Notes: generated by a model not told the origin, from the sequence alone. Shown: positions 51,877 through 62,134, counted from the stretch's first letter. The stretch: 64,000 nt of DNA from Pseudomonas morbosilactucae (GCF_023241715.1 NZ_JALQCW010000038.1:1-64000); one strand, 5' to 3'. Numbers and translations are program-made.

Positions 51877-54591
51877 ATGGCCACTATCCACGTAGACGGC
51901 AAAGCGCTCGAAGTCGATGGGGCAGACAACCTGTTACAGGCATGTCTGTCACTAGGCCTCGACATCCCTTATTTCTGCTGGCACCCCGCTTTAGGTAGCG
52001 TCGGTGCCTGTCGCCAGTGCGCGGTCAAGCAGTACACCGACGAGAACGACACCCGTGGTCGTATCGTCATGTCCTGCATGACGCCGGCCACCGACAACAC
52101 CTGGATCTCCATCGACGATGAAGAATCTAAGGCCTTCCGCGCCAGTGTTGTTGAATGGCTGATGACCAACCACCCCCACGACTGCCCGGTCTGTGAGGAA
52201 GGCGGTCACTGCCACCTGCAAGACATGACGGTGATGACCGGCCACAACGAGCGCCGTTATCGCTTCACCAAGCGTACCCACCAGAACCAGGACCTCGGCC
52301 CGTTCATTTCCCACGAAATGAACCGCTGCATTGCCTGCTATCGCTGCGTGCGTTTCTACAAGGACTACGCCGGCGGCACCGACCTCGGCGTATTCGGCGC
52401 ACACGACAACGTGTACTTCGGTCGCGTTGAAGACGGCGTGCTGGAAAGCGAGTTCTCCGGCAACCTCACCGAGGTCTGCCCGACCGGTGTGTTCACCGAC
52501 AAGACTCACTCCGAGCGCTACAACCGCAAATGGGACATGCAGTTCTCGCCGAGCATCTGCCATGGCTGCTCCAGCGGTTGCAACATCTCCCCGGGCGAAC
52601 GTTACGGCGAGCTGCGCCGCATCGAGAACCGTTACAACGGTTCGGTCAACCAGTACTTCCTGTGCGACCGTGGCCGTTTCGGCTATGGCTACGTCAACCG
52701 CGAAGACCGCCCACGTCAGCCATTGCTGGCCGATGGCGCCAAGCTGAGCCTGGACGACGCGCTGGATAAAGCCGCCGACCTGCTGCGCGGTCGCAACATC
52801 GTCGGTATCGGTTCGCCACGCGCCAGCCTGGAAAGCAACTTCGCGTTGCGTGAACTGGTCGGCGCCGAGCACTTCTACTCGGGTATCGAAGCCTCCGAGC
52901 TGGAGCGCATCCGTCTGGTCCTGCAAGTGCTGAACGACAGCCCGCTGCCGGTACCGAACATGCGCGACATCGAAGACCACGACGCGATTTTCGTCCTCGG
53001 TGAAGACCTGACCCAAACCGCCGCCCGCATGGCCCTGGCCCTGCGCCAGTCGGTCAAGGGCAAGGCCGAAGAAATGGCCGACGCCATGCGCGTCCAGCCT
53101 TGGCTCGACGCCGCGGTGAAGAACATCGGCCAGCACGCGCTGAACCCGCTGTTTATCGCCAGCCTGGCTGAAACCAAGCTCGACGACGTGGCCGAGGAAT
53201 GCGTACACGCAGCCCCCGACGACCTGGCGCGTATCGGTTTCGCTGTGGCCCACGCCCTCGACGCCAGCGCCCCGGCCGTTGAAGGCCTGGACAGCGAAGC
53301 CCTGGAGCTGGCCAAGCGCATCGCCGACGCCCTGCTGGCGGCCAAGCGTCCGTTGATCATTGCCGGTACCTCCCTGGGTTCCAAGGCGCTGATCGAAGCC
53401 GCTGCCAACATCGCCAAGGCCCTGAAGCTGCGCGAAAAAGCCGGTTCCATCAGCCTGATCGTGCCGGAAGCCAACAGCCTCGGCCTGGCCATGCTCGGTG
53501 GCGAGTCGGTGGATGCCGCCCTGCAAGCGGTGATCGACGGCCAGGCCGATGCACTCGTGGTCCTGGAAAACGACCTCTACACCCGCACCGATTCGGCCAA
53601 GGTGGATGCAGCGCTGAACGCGGCGAAAGTCGTGATCGTCGCCGACCACCAGAAAACCGCCACCAGCGACCGCGCCCACCTGGTCCTGCCAGCAGCCAGC
53701 TTCGCCGAAGGCGACGGTACTCTGGTCAGCCAGGAAGGGCGTGCCCAGCGCTTCTTCCAGGTCTTCGATCCGAAGTACATGGACGCCAGCATCCTGGTCC
53801 ACGAAGGCTGGCGCTGGCTGCATGCCCTGCGTGCCACCCTGCTGAACCAGCCGATCGACTGGACCCAGCTCGACCACGTGACGGCTGCCGTCGCTTCCAG
53901 CGCACCGCAACTGGCCCGTATCGTCGACGCCGCACCGTCCGCAGCATTCCGCATCAAGGGCATGAAGCTGGCCCGTGAGCCGCTGCGTTACTCCGGCCGT
54001 ACAGCCATGCGCGCCAACATCAGCGTGCACGAACCGCGCACCCCGCAAGACACCGACACCGCGTTCGCCTTCTCCATGGAAGGTTACTCGGGCTCCGCCG
54101 AACCCCGTCAGCAAGTGCCATTCGCCTGGTCGCCAGGTTGGAACTCGCCGCAGGCGTGGAACAAGTTCCAGGACGAAGTCGGTGGTCATCTGCGTGCCGG
54201 TGACCCGGGCACCCGCCTGATCGAAACCCAGGGCGACCGGCTCAACTGGTTCGCCACTGCGCCACGCGCCTTCTCCCCGGCGCAAGGCACTTGGCAAGCG
54301 GTGCCGTTCTACCACCTGTTCGGCAGCGAAGAGAACTCTTCCAAAGCCGCTCCGGTCCAGGAACGCATCCCGGCGCCTTATGTCGCCCTGGCCAAGTCCG
54401 AAGCCGATCGCCTGGGTGTCAACGAGGGCGCCCTGCTCGCGGTGAATGTCGCTGGCCAGACCTTGCGTCTGCCACTGCGCATCAACGAAGAGCTGGGTGC
54501 TGGCCTGGTGGGCCTGCCTGCTGGCCTGGCGGGCATTCCACCGGCGATCTTTGGCAAATCCGTTGACGGTCTGCAGGAGGCAGCGCAATGA
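51877..54591 (+). CDS. nuoG: NADH-quinone oxidoreductase subunit G
   Basis: A 904-residue iron-sulfur subunit. The N-terminal ferredoxin domain has Cys34, 45 and 48 for N1b, then the HxxxCxxC-type site CPVCEEGGHCHLQD (N5) and CIACYRCVRFYKD (N4). SICHGCSSGCNISPGERYGELRRIENRYNG carries the N7 cysteines found in E. coli-type NuoG. The large remainder is a molybdopterin-oxidoreductase-like domain without a Mo role. Start: ATG at 51877. Overlaps nuoH by 4 nt. Confidence 0.97.
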   Translation: MATIHVDGKALEVDGADNLLQACLSLGLDIPYFCWHPALGSVGACRQCAVKQYTDENDTRGRIVMSCMTPATDNTWISIDDEESKAFRASVVEWLMTNHPHDCPVCEEGGHCHLQDMTVMTGHNERRYRFTKRTHQNQDLGPFISHEMNRCIACYRCVRFYKDYAGGTDLGVFGAHDNVYFGRVEDGVLESEFSGNLTEVCPTGVFTDKTHSERYNRKWDMQFSPSICHGCSSGCNISPGERYGELRRIENRYNGSVNQYFLCDRGRFGYGYVNREDRPRQPLLADGAKLSLDDALDKAADLLRGRNIVGIGSPRASLESNFALRELVGAEHFYSGIEASELERIRLVLQVLNDSPLPVPNMRDIEDHDAIFVLGEDLTQTAARMALALRQSVKGKAEEMADAMRVQPWLDAAVKNIGQHALNPLFIASLAETKLDDVAEECVHAAPDDLARIGFAVAHALDASAPAVEGLDSEALELAKRIADALLAAKRPLIIAGTSLGSKALIEAAANIAKALKLREKAGSISLIVPEANSLGLAMLGGESVDAALQAVIDGQADALVVLENDLYTRTDSAKVDAALNAAKVVIVADHQKTATSDRAHLVLPAASFAEGDGTLVSQEGRAQRFFQVFDPKYMDASILVHEGWRWLHALRATLLNQPIDWTQLDHVTAAVASSAPQLARIVDAAPSAAFRIKGMKLAREPLRYSGRTAMRANISVHEPRTPQDTDTAFAFSMEGYSGSAEPRQQVPFAWSPGWNSPQAWNKFQDEVGGHLRAGDPGTRLIETQGDRLNWFATAPRAFSPAQGTWQAVPFYHLFGSEENSSKAAPVQERIPAPYVALAKSEADRLGVNEGALLAVNVAGQTLRLPLRINEELGAGLVGLPAGLAGIPPAIFGKSVDGLQEAAQ

Positions 54592-55595
54592 CCTGGTTCA
54601 CCCCTGAAGTGATCGACGTGATCCTGACGGTCATCAAAGCCATCGTCATCCTGCTGGCCGTTGTGGTCTGCGGGGCGCTGTTGAGCTTTGTCGAACGTCG
54701 CCTGCTGGGCTGGTGGCAGGACCGTTACGGTCCGAACCGCGTTGGCCCGTTTGGCATGTTCCAGATCGCCGCCGACATGCTGAAGATGTTTTTCAAGGAA
54801 GACTGGACCCCGCCGTTTGCCGACAAGGTGATCTTCACCCTGGCACCGGTCGTGGCCATGAGCGCCTTGCTGATCGCCTTCGCCATCATCCCGATCACCC
54901 CGACCTGGGGTGTCGCGGACCTGAACATCGGCCTGCTGTTCTTCTTCGCCATGGCCGGCTTGTCGGTCTACGCGGTGCTGTTCGCCGGCTGGTCGAGTAA
55001 CAACAAGTTCGCCCTCCTGGGCGCCCTGCGGGCTTCGGCCCAGACCGTGTCCTATGAAGTGTTCATGGGCCTGGCGCTGATGGGCATCGTGATTCAGGTC
55101 GGCTCCTTCAACATGCGCGACATCGTCGAGTACCAGGCGCAGAACCTGTGGTTCATCATTCCGCAGTTCTTCGGCTTCTGTACCTTCTTCATCGCTGGCG
55201 TGGCCGTGACTCACCGTCACCCCTTCGACCAGCCGGAAGCGGAACAGGAACTGGCCGACGGTTACCACATTGAATATGCCGGCATGAAATGGGGCATGTT
55301 CTTCGTCGGTGAGTACATCGGCATCATCTTGATCTCGGCATTGCTGGTCACCCTGTTCTTCGGTGGCTGGCACGGTCCGTTCGGCATCCTGCCGCAACTG
55401 TCCTTCGTCTGGTTCGCCCTGAAGACCGCGTTCTTCATCATGCTGTTCATCCTGCTGCGCGCTTCTATCCCGCGTCCGCGCTATGACCAGGTGATGGATT
55501 TCAGCTGGAAATTCTGCCTGCCGCTGACCCTGATCAATTTGCTGGTGACCGCTGCGATCGTGTTGTTGAACACGCCAGCGGGCGCGGTTCAGTGA
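54588..55595 (+). CDS. nuoH: NADH-quinone oxidoreductase subunit H
   Basis: A 335-residue membrane subunit with eight helices linking the quinone chamber to the proton pumps. Signature loops FVERRLLGWWQDRYGPNRVGPFG (near 30-52) and HPFDQPEAEQELADGYHIEYAGMKWG (near 210-236) are intact, including the acidic residues of the quinone entry funnel. ATG overlaps the nuoG stop. Confidence 0.97.
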   Translation: MTWFTPEVIDVILTVIKAIVILLAVVVCGALLSFVERRLLGWWQDRYGPNRVGPFGMFQIAADMLKMFFKEDWTPPFADKVIFTLAPVVAMSALLIAFAIIPITPTWGVADLNIGLLFFFAMAGLSVYAVLFAGWSSNNKFALLGALRASAQTVSYEVFMGLALMGIVIQVGSFNMRDIVEYQAQNLWFIIPQFFGFCTFFIAGVAVTHRHPFDQPEAEQELADGYHIEYAGMKWGMFFVGEYIGIILISALLVTLFFGGWHGPFGILPQLSFVWFALKTAFFIMLFILLRASIPRPRYDQVMDFSWKFCLPLTLINLLVTAAIVLLNTPAGAVQ

Positions 55596-55606
55596 GGATT
55601 TGACCC

Positions 55607-56155
55607 ATGTTCAAATATATTGGCGACATCGTTAAGGGTACCGGTACCCAGTTGCGCAGCCTGGTGATGGTTTTCGGCCATGGCTTCCGCAAACGCGACA
55701 CCCTGCAATACCCCGAAGAGGCGGTGTACCTGCCGCCGCGCTACCGCGGCCGCATCGTGCTCACCCGCGACCCCGACGGCGAAGAACGCTGCGTAGCCTG
55801 CAACCTGTGCGCCGTGGCATGCCCGGTGGGTTGCATCTCGCTGCAGAAAGCTGAAACCGAAGACGGTCGCTGGTACCCGGACTTCTTCCGCATCAACTTC
55901 TCGCGCTGCATTTTCTGCGGCCTCTGCGAGGAAGCTTGCCCGACCACCGCGATCCAGCTGACACCGGATTTCGAGATGGCCGAGTTCAAACGTCAGGACC
56001 TGGTTTACGAGAAAGAAGATCTGCTGATCTCCGGTCCCGGAAAGAACCCTGATTACAACTTCTATCGTGTTGCAGGTATGGCCATTGCCGGTAAGCCAAA
56101 AGGCTCCGCGCAAAACGAAGCCGAGCCGATCAACGTGAAGAGCTTGCTGCCTTAA
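55607..56155 (+). CDS. nuoI: NADH-quinone oxidoreductase subunit I
   Basis: A 182-residue 8Fe ferredoxin-like subunit with clusters N6a and N6b. Two CxxCxxCxxxCP motifs are visible: CVACNLCAVACP (about 61-72) and CIFCGLCEEACP (about 101-112). Electrons pass through it to N2 in NuoB. It starts 11 bp after nuoH. Confidence 0.97.
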   Translation: MFKYIGDIVKGTGTQLRSLVMVFGHGFRKRDTLQYPEEAVYLPPRYRGRIVLTRDPDGEERCVACNLCAVACPVGCISLQKAETEDGRWYPDFFRINFSRCIFCGLCEEACPTTAIQLTPDFEMAEFKRQDLVYEKEDLLISGPGKNPDYNFYRVAGMAIAGKPKGSAQNEAEPINVKSLLP

Positions 56156-56164
56156 GGAAGAACG

Positions 56165-56665
56165 ATGGAATTCGCTTTCTATTTCGCGTCAGGTGTCGCC
56201 GTTGTGTCCACGCTCCGCGTGGTCACCAACACCAACCCTGTGCACGCCCTGCTCTACCTGATCATTTCGTTGATCGCCGTGGCCATGACCTTCTTCTGCC
56301 TCGGCGCACCGTTCGCCGGAGCCCTGGAAGTGATCGCCTACGCCGGCGCCATCATGGTGCTGTTCGTGTTCGTGGTGATGATGCTCAACCTCGGCCCGGC
56401 CGCGGTGCAGCAAGAGCGTATCTGGCTCAAGCCCGGCATCTGGGTCGGCCCGGTGATTCTCGCCGCGCTGCTGCTGGCTGAACTGCTGTACGTATTGTTC
56501 AGCCACCAGAGCGGTGCCGGTATCGGTCAAACCACTGTCAGCGCCAAGGAAGTGGGCATCAGCCTGTTCGGTCCTTACCTGCTGGTGGTCGAACTCGCCT
56601 CGATGCTGCTGCTCGCCGCAGCCGTCACGGCGTTCCATTTGGGCCGCAACGAGGCGAAGGAGTAA
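56165..56665 (+). CDS. nuoJ: NADH-quinone oxidoreductase subunit J
   Basis: A 166-residue membrane subunit with five helices. The conserved third-helix segment GAPFAGALEVIAYAGAIMVLFVFVVMML contains the pi-bulge region tied to proton-pump coupling. It lies 9 bp after nuoI with GGAAG as ribosome site, and 4 nt before nuoK. Confidence 0.95.
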   Translation: MEFAFYFASGVAVVSTLRVVTNTNPVHALLYLIISLIAVAMTFFCLGAPFAGALEVIAYAGAIMVLFVFVVMMLNLGPAAVQQERIWLKPGIWVGPVILAALLLAELLYVLFSHQSGAGIGQTTVSAKEVGISLFGPYLLVVELASMLLLAAAVTAFHLGRNEAKE

Positions 56666-56669
56666 TACC

Positions 56670-56978
56670 ATGCCTGCTATCCCTCTCGAACATGGCCTGG
56701 CCGTTGCCGGCATCCTGTTCTGCCTCGGTCTGGTCGGCCTGATGGTCCGCCGTAACATCCTCTTCGTGTTGATGAGCCTGGAAGTGATGATGAACGCCTC
56801 GGCATTGGCCTTCATCGTCGCTGGCGCCCGCTGGGCGCAGCCGGATGGACAAGTGATGTTCATCCTGGTGATCAGCCTGGCAGCCGCCGAGGCCAGTATT
56901 GGCCTGGCGATCCTGTTGCAGCTGTATCGCCGCTTCCACACTCTCGATATCGATGCAGCCAGCGAGATGCGCGGATGA
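56670..56978 (+). CDS. nuoK: NADH-quinone oxidoreductase subunit K
   Basis: A 102-residue, three-helix membrane subunit. Conserved membrane glutamates are in LMSLEVMMNASALAF (second helix) and AAAEASIGLAILLQLYR (third helix), which form part of the proton path. Start: ATG at 56670 with AAGGAG 7 nt upstream; a frame extending back into nuoJ is not the gene. Overlaps nuoL by 4 nt. Confidence 0.95.
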   Translation: MPAIPLEHGLAVAGILFCLGLVGLMVRRNILFVLMSLEVMMNASALAFIVAGARWAQPDGQVMFILVISLAAAEASIGLAILLQLYRRFHTLDIDAASEMRG

Positions 56979-58828
56979 ACCTTCTCTTTCTGACTTTCGT
57001 ATTCCCCCTGATCGGTTTCCTGCTGCTGTCGTTCTCCCGTGGACGCCTCTCGGAAAACCTTGCAGCCCTGATCGGTGTCGGCTCCATTGGCCTCTCGGCC
57101 ATCGTCACCGCCTACGTGATCTGGCAATTCAACGTCGCGCCGCCCGAGGGTGGTCACTACACCCAAGTGCTGTGGCAGTGGATGTCGGTGGACGGTTTCG
57201 CACCGAACTTCGCCCTCTACCTGGATGGACTGTCCGTGACCATGCTCGGCGTGGTCGTCGGTGTAGGCTTCCTGATCCACCTGTTCGCGTCCTGGTACAT
57301 GCGCGGTGAAGACGGTTACTCGCGCTTCTTCGCCTACACCAACCTGTTTATCGCCAGCATGCTGTTCCTGGTCCTCGGCGATAACCTGTTGTTCCTGTAC
57401 TTCGGTTGGGAAGGCGTGGGCCTGTGCAGCTACCTGTTGATCGGTTTCTACTACAGCAACCGCAACAACGGTAACGCCGCCCTCAAGGCCTTTATCGTCA
57501 CCCGTATCGGCGACGTGTTCATGGCCATCGGCCTGTTCATCCTGTTCCAACAAGTGGGCACGCTGAACGTCCAGGAACTGCTGGTGCTGGCACCGCAGAA
57601 GTTCCAGGCCGGCGACTTCTGGATCACCTTGGCGACCCTGATGCTGCTGGGCGGCGCAGTCGGTAAATCGGCGCAACTGCCGCTGCAAACCTGGCTGGCA
57701 GACGCGATGGCCGGTCCAACCCCAGTGTCGGCACTGATTCACGCCGCCACCATGGTGACCGCCGGTGTCTACCTGATCGCCCGTACCCACGGCCTGTTCA
57801 CCCTGGCGCCGGACATCCTGCACCTGGTGGGCGTGGTCGGCGGCGTGACCCTGGTCCTGGCCGGCTTTGCCGCCCTGGTGCAGACCGACATCAAGCGTAT
57901 CCTCGCCTACTCGACCATGAGCCAGATCGGCTACATGTTCCTGGCCCTGGGCGTTGGCGCCTGGGACGGCGCAATCTTCCACCTGATGACCCACGCCTTC
58001 TTCAAGGCCCTGCTGTTCCTCGCGTCCGGTGCGGTGATCGTTGCCTGCCACCACGAGCAGAACATCTTCAAGATGGGCGGCCTGTGGAAGAAACTGCCGT
58101 TGGCCTACGCCAGCTTCATCGTCGGCGGTGCGGCCCTGGCGGCCCTGCCTCTGGTGACTGCGGGCTTCTACTCCAAGGATGAGATCCTCTGGGAAGCCTT
58201 CGCCAGCGGTAACCACGGCCTGCTGTATGCCGGCCTGGTCGGCGCGTTCATGACGTCGCTGTACACCTTCCGCCTGATCTTCATCACCTTCCACGGTGAA
58301 GCCAAGACTGACGCCCACGCCGGCCACGGGATTTCCCACTGGCTGCCACTGGGTGTGCTGATCATTCTGTCGACCGCGATCGGCGCCATGATCACCCCGC
58401 CGCTACACGGCGTCCTGCCGCAAAGCGTGGGTCATGCCGGTGGTGACGCCAAGCACAGCCTGGAAATCGCCTCGGGCGCCATTGCCCTGGCCGGTATCCT
58501 GCTGGCGGCCCTGCTGTTCCTCGGCAAGCGTCGCTTCGTGACCGCGGTTGCCAACAGCGGCATCGGGCGCTTCCTTTCGGCCTGGTGGTTCGCTGCCTGG
58601 GGCTTCGACTGGATCTACGACAAACTGTTCGTCAAGCCATACCTGGCGATCAGCCATGTACTGCGCAAAGACCCGCTCGATCAAACCATCGGTTTGATCC
58701 CGCGCATGGCCAAAGGGGGTCACAACGCCCTGAGCCGTACCGAGACCGGTCAACTGCGTTGGTATGCCGCCTCGATGGCTGCTGGTGCCGTGCTGGTTAT
58801 CGGCGCCATCGTGCTGGTAGCGGTCTGA
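56975..58828 (+). CDS. nuoL: NADH-quinone oxidoreductase subunit L
   Basis: A 617-residue antiporter-like proton-pumping subunit, the most distal one, with about 14 core helices plus the long lateral helix and final anchor at the C-terminus. The conserved core WEGVGLCSYLLIGFYY, KSAQLPLQTWLADAMAGPTPVSALIHAATMV and LVQTDIKRILAYSTMSQIGYM is intact. ATG overlaps the nuoK stop. Confidence 0.97.
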   Translation: MNLLFLTFVFPLIGFLLLSFSRGRLSENLAALIGVGSIGLSAIVTAYVIWQFNVAPPEGGHYTQVLWQWMSVDGFAPNFALYLDGLSVTMLGVVVGVGFLIHLFASWYMRGEDGYSRFFAYTNLFIASMLFLVLGDNLLFLYFGWEGVGLCSYLLIGFYYSNRNNGNAALKAFIVTRIGDVFMAIGLFILFQQVGTLNVQELLVLAPQKFQAGDFWITLATLMLLGGAVGKSAQLPLQTWLADAMAGPTPVSALIHAATMVTAGVYLIARTHGLFTLAPDILHLVGVVGGVTLVLAGFAALVQTDIKRILAYSTMSQIGYMFLALGVGAWDGAIFHLMTHAFFKALLFLASGAVIVACHHEQNIFKMGGLWKKLPLAYASFIVGGAALAALPLVTAGFYSKDEILWEAFASGNHGLLYAGLVGAFMTSLYTFRLIFITFHGEAKTDAHAGHGISHWLPLGVLIILSTAIGAMITPPLHGVLPQSVGHAGGDAKHSLEIASGAIALAGILLAALLFLGKRRFVTAVANSGIGRFLSAWWFAAWGFDWIYDKLFVKPYLAISHVLRKDPLDQTIGLIPRMAKGGHNALSRTETGQLRWYAASMAAGAVLVIGAIVLVAV

Positions 58829-58867
58829 TATGAACCTTGCGAACTTGCGAAAGGAATTGAGCCCGTC

Positions 58868-60400
58868 ATGATTCTGCCTTGGCTAATCCTGATCCCCTTC
58901 ATCGGCGGCCTGCTGTGCTGGCTGGGTGAGCGCTTCGGCGCCACCCTCCCCCGCTGGATTGCGCTGTTGACCATGTCCCTGGAACTCGCCCTTGGCCTCT
59001 GGCTGTGGGCCCACGGCAACTATTCATTTGCTCCGGCGCCCGGCGCCGATCCCACTTGGGCCATCGAGTTCAAGCATGTCTGGATCGAACGCTTCGGCAT
59101 CAACGTGCACCTGGCGCTGGACGGCCTGTCGCTGTTGATGATCCTGCTGACCGGCCTGCTGGGTATCCTCTCGGTACTCTGCTCCTGGAAAGAGATTCAG
59201 CGTCACGTGGGCTTCTTCCACCTGAACCTGATGTGGATCCTGGGCGGTGTCGTCGGCGTGTTCCTCGCCCTCGACCTGTTCATGTTCTTCTTCTTCTGGG
59301 AAATGATGCTGGTGCCGATGTACTTCCTCATCGCGCTCTGGGGTCACAGTTCGTCGGACGGCAAGAAAACCCGGATCTACGCCGCGACCAAGTTCTTCAT
59401 CTTCACTCAGGCTTCCGGCCTGATCATGCTGGTGGCGATCCTCGGTCTGGTACTGGTCAACTTCAACAACACCGGCGTGATTACCTTCAACTACGCCGAC
59501 CTGTTGAAGACCAAGATGTCGATGACCACCGAGTACATCCTGATGCTCGGCTTCTTCATCGCCTTCGCGGTCAAGCTGCCGGTGGTGCCGTTCCACTCCT
59601 GGCTGCCTGATGCTCACGCCCAGGCACCGACCGCCGGTTCCGTGGACCTGGCGGGCATCCTGCTGAAGACCGCGGCCTATGGCCTGCTGCGCTTTGCCCT
59701 GCCGTTGTTCCCCAACGCCTCGGCCGAGTTCGCACCGATCGCCATGACCCTGGGCCTGATCGGGATTTTCTACGGTGCCTTCCTGGCGTTCGCCCAGACC
59801 GACATCAAGCGCCTGATCGCCTTCTCCAGCGTTTCCCACATGGGCTTCGTGCTGATCGGTATCTACTCCGGCAGCCAGCAAGCCCTGCAGGGCGCGGTGA
59901 TCCAGATGCTGGCCCACGGTGTTTCGGCCGCCGCGCTGTTTATCCTCAGCGGCCAGTTGTACGAGCGCACTCACACCCGCGACATGCGTGAAATGGGCGG
60001 CCTGTGGTCGCGTATCGCCTACTTGCCGGCCATCAGCCTGTTCTTCGCAGCCGCGTCCCTGGGCTTGCCGGGCACCGGTAACTTCGTGGGTGAGTTCCTG
60101 ATCCTGATCGGTACCTTCGTCAGCGCACCATGGATCACCGCGATTGCCACCTCCGGCCTGGTGTTCGGTTCGGTCTACTCGCTGATCATGATCCACCGTG
60201 CCTACTTCGGCCCGTCCAAATCGGACGCGGTGCTGCACGGCATGGATGCTCGCGAACTGATCATGGTGCTGGGACTGGCGGTGCTGCTGATCTACATCGG
60301 CGTGTACCCGCAACCGTTCCTCGATACCTCTGCCGCTACGATGCATGGCGTGCAGCAATGGCTCAGCACCGCCTTCACTCAACTCGCTTCGGCCCGGTAA
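58868..60400 (+). CDS. nuoM: NADH-quinone oxidoreductase subunit M
   Basis: A 510-residue antiporter-like pump subunit with about 14 helices. Conserved WEMMLVPMYFLIALWGH (first glutamate, about 140), KLPVVPFHSWLPDAHAQAPTAGS (lysine near 237) and FAQTDIKRLIAFSSVSHMGFVL are present. It lies 39 bp after nuoL, with GGAATTGAGCCCGTC as leader. Confidence 0.97.
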   Translation: MILPWLILIPFIGGLLCWLGERFGATLPRWIALLTMSLELALGLWLWAHGNYSFAPAPGADPTWAIEFKHVWIERFGINVHLALDGLSLLMILLTGLLGILSVLCSWKEIQRHVGFFHLNLMWILGGVVGVFLALDLFMFFFFWEMMLVPMYFLIALWGHSSSDGKKTRIYAATKFFIFTQASGLIMLVAILGLVLVNFNNTGVITFNYADLLKTKMSMTTEYILMLGFFIAFAVKLPVVPFHSWLPDAHAQAPTAGSVDLAGILLKTAAYGLLRFALPLFPNASAEFAPIAMTLGLIGIFYGAFLAFAQTDIKRLIAFSSVSHMGFVLIGIYSGSQQALQGAVIQMLAHGVSAAALFILSGQLYERTHTRDMREMGGLWSRIAYLPAISLFFAAASLGLPGTGNFVGEFLILIGTFVSAPWITAIATSGLVFGSVYSLIMIHRAYFGPSKSDAVLHGMDARELIMVLGLAVLLIYIGVYPQPFLDTSAATMHGVQQWLSTAFTQLASAR

Positions 60401-60407
60401 GAGCGCT

Positions 60408-61871
60408 ATGGAATTCACGATTCAACACTTTATCGCCCTCGCGCCGCTGTTGATCACCAGCCTCACCGTTGTCGTGGTGATGCTGGCGATCGCCTGGCGT
60501 CGCAATCACTCCCAGACCTTCCTGCTGTCCGTGGCCGGCCTCAACCTGGCGTTGCTGTCGATCTTCCCAGCCTTGAAAGTCGCGCCCCTGGCCGTGACGC
60601 CACTGCTGCAAATCGACCAGTTCGCCTGCCTGTACATGGCACTGATCCTGGTGGCCACCCTGGCCTGCGTCACCCTCGCCCACGCCTACCTGGGCGACGG
60701 TGGCACCGGCTACCCGGGCAACCGTGAAGAGCTGTACCTGCTGATCCTGCTGGCCGCCGCTGGCGGTCTGGTTCTGGTCAGCGCCCAGCACCTGGCCGGC
60801 CTGTTCATCGGCCTGGAGCTGCTCTCGGTACCGGTCTACGGCCTGGTGGCGTATGCCTTCTTCAACAAGCGCTCCTTGGAAGCCGGCATCAAGTACATGG
60901 TGCTGTCGGCAGCAGGTTCGGGCTTCCTGTTGTTCGGCATGGCCCTGCTTTATGCAGAAGCCGGCAGCCTGAGCTTCAGCGGCATCGGCCAGGCCCTGGC
61001 GGCCACCGGCCTGCCAAGCCCACTGGCCCAACTGGGCCTGGGCATGATGCTGATCGGCCTGGCGTTCAAGCTGTCCCTGGTACCGTTCCACCTCTGGACC
61101 CCGGACGTCTACGAAGGGGCCCCGGCTCCGGTTGCAGCCTTCCTGGCCACCGCCAGCAAGGTGGCAGTGTTTGCGGTGCTGGTGCGTCTGTTCCAGCTGT
61201 CGCCAGTGGCCAACACCGGCGTGCTGAGCAACGTGCTGACCGTGATCGCGATTGCCTCGATCCTGTTCGGTAACCTGTTGGCCCTGACCCAAAGCAACCT
61301 CAAGCGTCTGCTGGGTTACTCGTCCATCGCCCACTTCGGCTACCTGTTGATCGCCCTGATCGCCAGCAAGGGCCTGGCGATGGAAGCCATCGGTGTGTAC
61401 CTGGTCACCTACGTGATCACCAGCCTCGGCGCTTTCGGCGTGATCACCCTGATGTCCTCGCCGTACAAAGGCCGTGACGCCGACGCCCTGTACGAGTACC
61501 GCGGCCTGTTCTGGCGTCGTCCGTACCTGACCGCCGTGCTGACCGTGATGATGCTGTCCCTGGCCGGCATTCCGCTGACGGCGGGCTTTATCGGCAAGTT
61601 CTACATCATCGCTACCGGTGTCGAAGCGCACCAATGGTGGCTGGTAGGTTCCCTGGTACTGGGCAGCGCCATCGGCGTCTTCTACTACCTGCGCGTGATG
61701 GTCACCCTGTACCTGATCGAGCCGAACCTGCGTCGCGTCGATGCTGAGCTGCACTGGGAGCAAAAGGCAGGTGGCGTGATGCTGCTGGCCATTGCCCTGC
61801 TGGCGTTCTTCCTCGGCGTCTACCCGCAACCGCTGCTGACCCTGGTCCAGCACGCGGGCCTGGCGGGCTGA
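60408..61871 (+). CDS. nuoN: NADH-quinone oxidoreductase subunit N
   Basis: A 487-residue antiporter-like pump subunit, last gene of the operon. Core features are GLELLSVPVYGLVAYAFF, KLSLVPFHLWTPDVYEGAPAPVAAFLATASK and LTQSNLKRLLGYSSIAHFGYLL. Start: ATG at 60408, 7 nt after the nuoM stop; a longer frame from 60345 overlaps nuoM. A strong terminator follows. Confidence 0.96.
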   Translation: MEFTIQHFIALAPLLITSLTVVVVMLAIAWRRNHSQTFLLSVAGLNLALLSIFPALKVAPLAVTPLLQIDQFACLYMALILVATLACVTLAHAYLGDGGTGYPGNREELYLLILLAAAGGLVLVSAQHLAGLFIGLELLSVPVYGLVAYAFFNKRSLEAGIKYMVLSAAGSGFLLFGMALLYAEAGSLSFSGIGQALAATGLPSPLAQLGLGMMLIGLAFKLSLVPFHLWTPDVYEGAPAPVAAFLATASKVAVFAVLVRLFQLSPVANTGVLSNVLTVIAIASILFGNLLALTQSNLKRLLGYSSIAHFGYLLIALIASKGLAMEAIGVYLVTYVITSLGAFGVITLMSSPYKGRDADALYEYRGLFWRRPYLTAVLTVMMLSLAGIPLTAGFIGKFYIIATGVEAHQWWLVGSLVLGSAIGVFYYLRVMVTLYLIEPNLRRVDAELHWEQKAGGVMLLAIALLAFFLGVYPQPLLTLVQHAGLAG

Positions 61872-61896
61872 TCGCCACGCTCCACGGTTCAAACAG

Positions 61897-61920
61897 AACG
61901 GCACCTTCGGGTGCCGTTTT
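61897..61920 (+). terminator. Rho-independent terminator of the nuo operon
   Basis: Stem AACGGCACC / GGTGCCGTT (61897-61905, 61910-61918) closed by a stable TTCG tetraloop, then TTTT. Confidence 0.93.
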
Positions 61921-62050
61921 GCATTTCAGGGTTCCGACTGCCCGCCCTCCCCTTCTTTCCCACCATTTACAGAAACGCCCTTCAACGTTTAAAGACGCGC
62001 CTGACATCCAGCCCCAGGCAAAAGCCTTAAGGTAGTGGGCAGGCCAACTA

Positions 62051-62134
62051 GTCGACCTGTCGCTTTCTCAGAGAAAGCTGTTCAAGCACAAGCTGGAAAC
62101 TGAACTAGAGGCCAGAACCCGCCATGAAACGTGA
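62051..62134 (+). pseudogene. C-terminal remnant of a RelE/HigB-like toxin gene
   Basis: Frame 62051-62134 reads VDLSLSQRKLFKHKLETEL then EARTRHET and stops at TGA within the antitoxin start (ATGAAACGTGA). This matches, from memory, the C-terminal end of the toxins that normally precede this antitoxin type (DDLTPQQKKALKQLL..EIEARTHHET). An in-frame TAG lies at 62033-62035, and the upstream sequence shows no toxin homology in any frame, so about three quarters of the gene is missing. Confidence 0.65.
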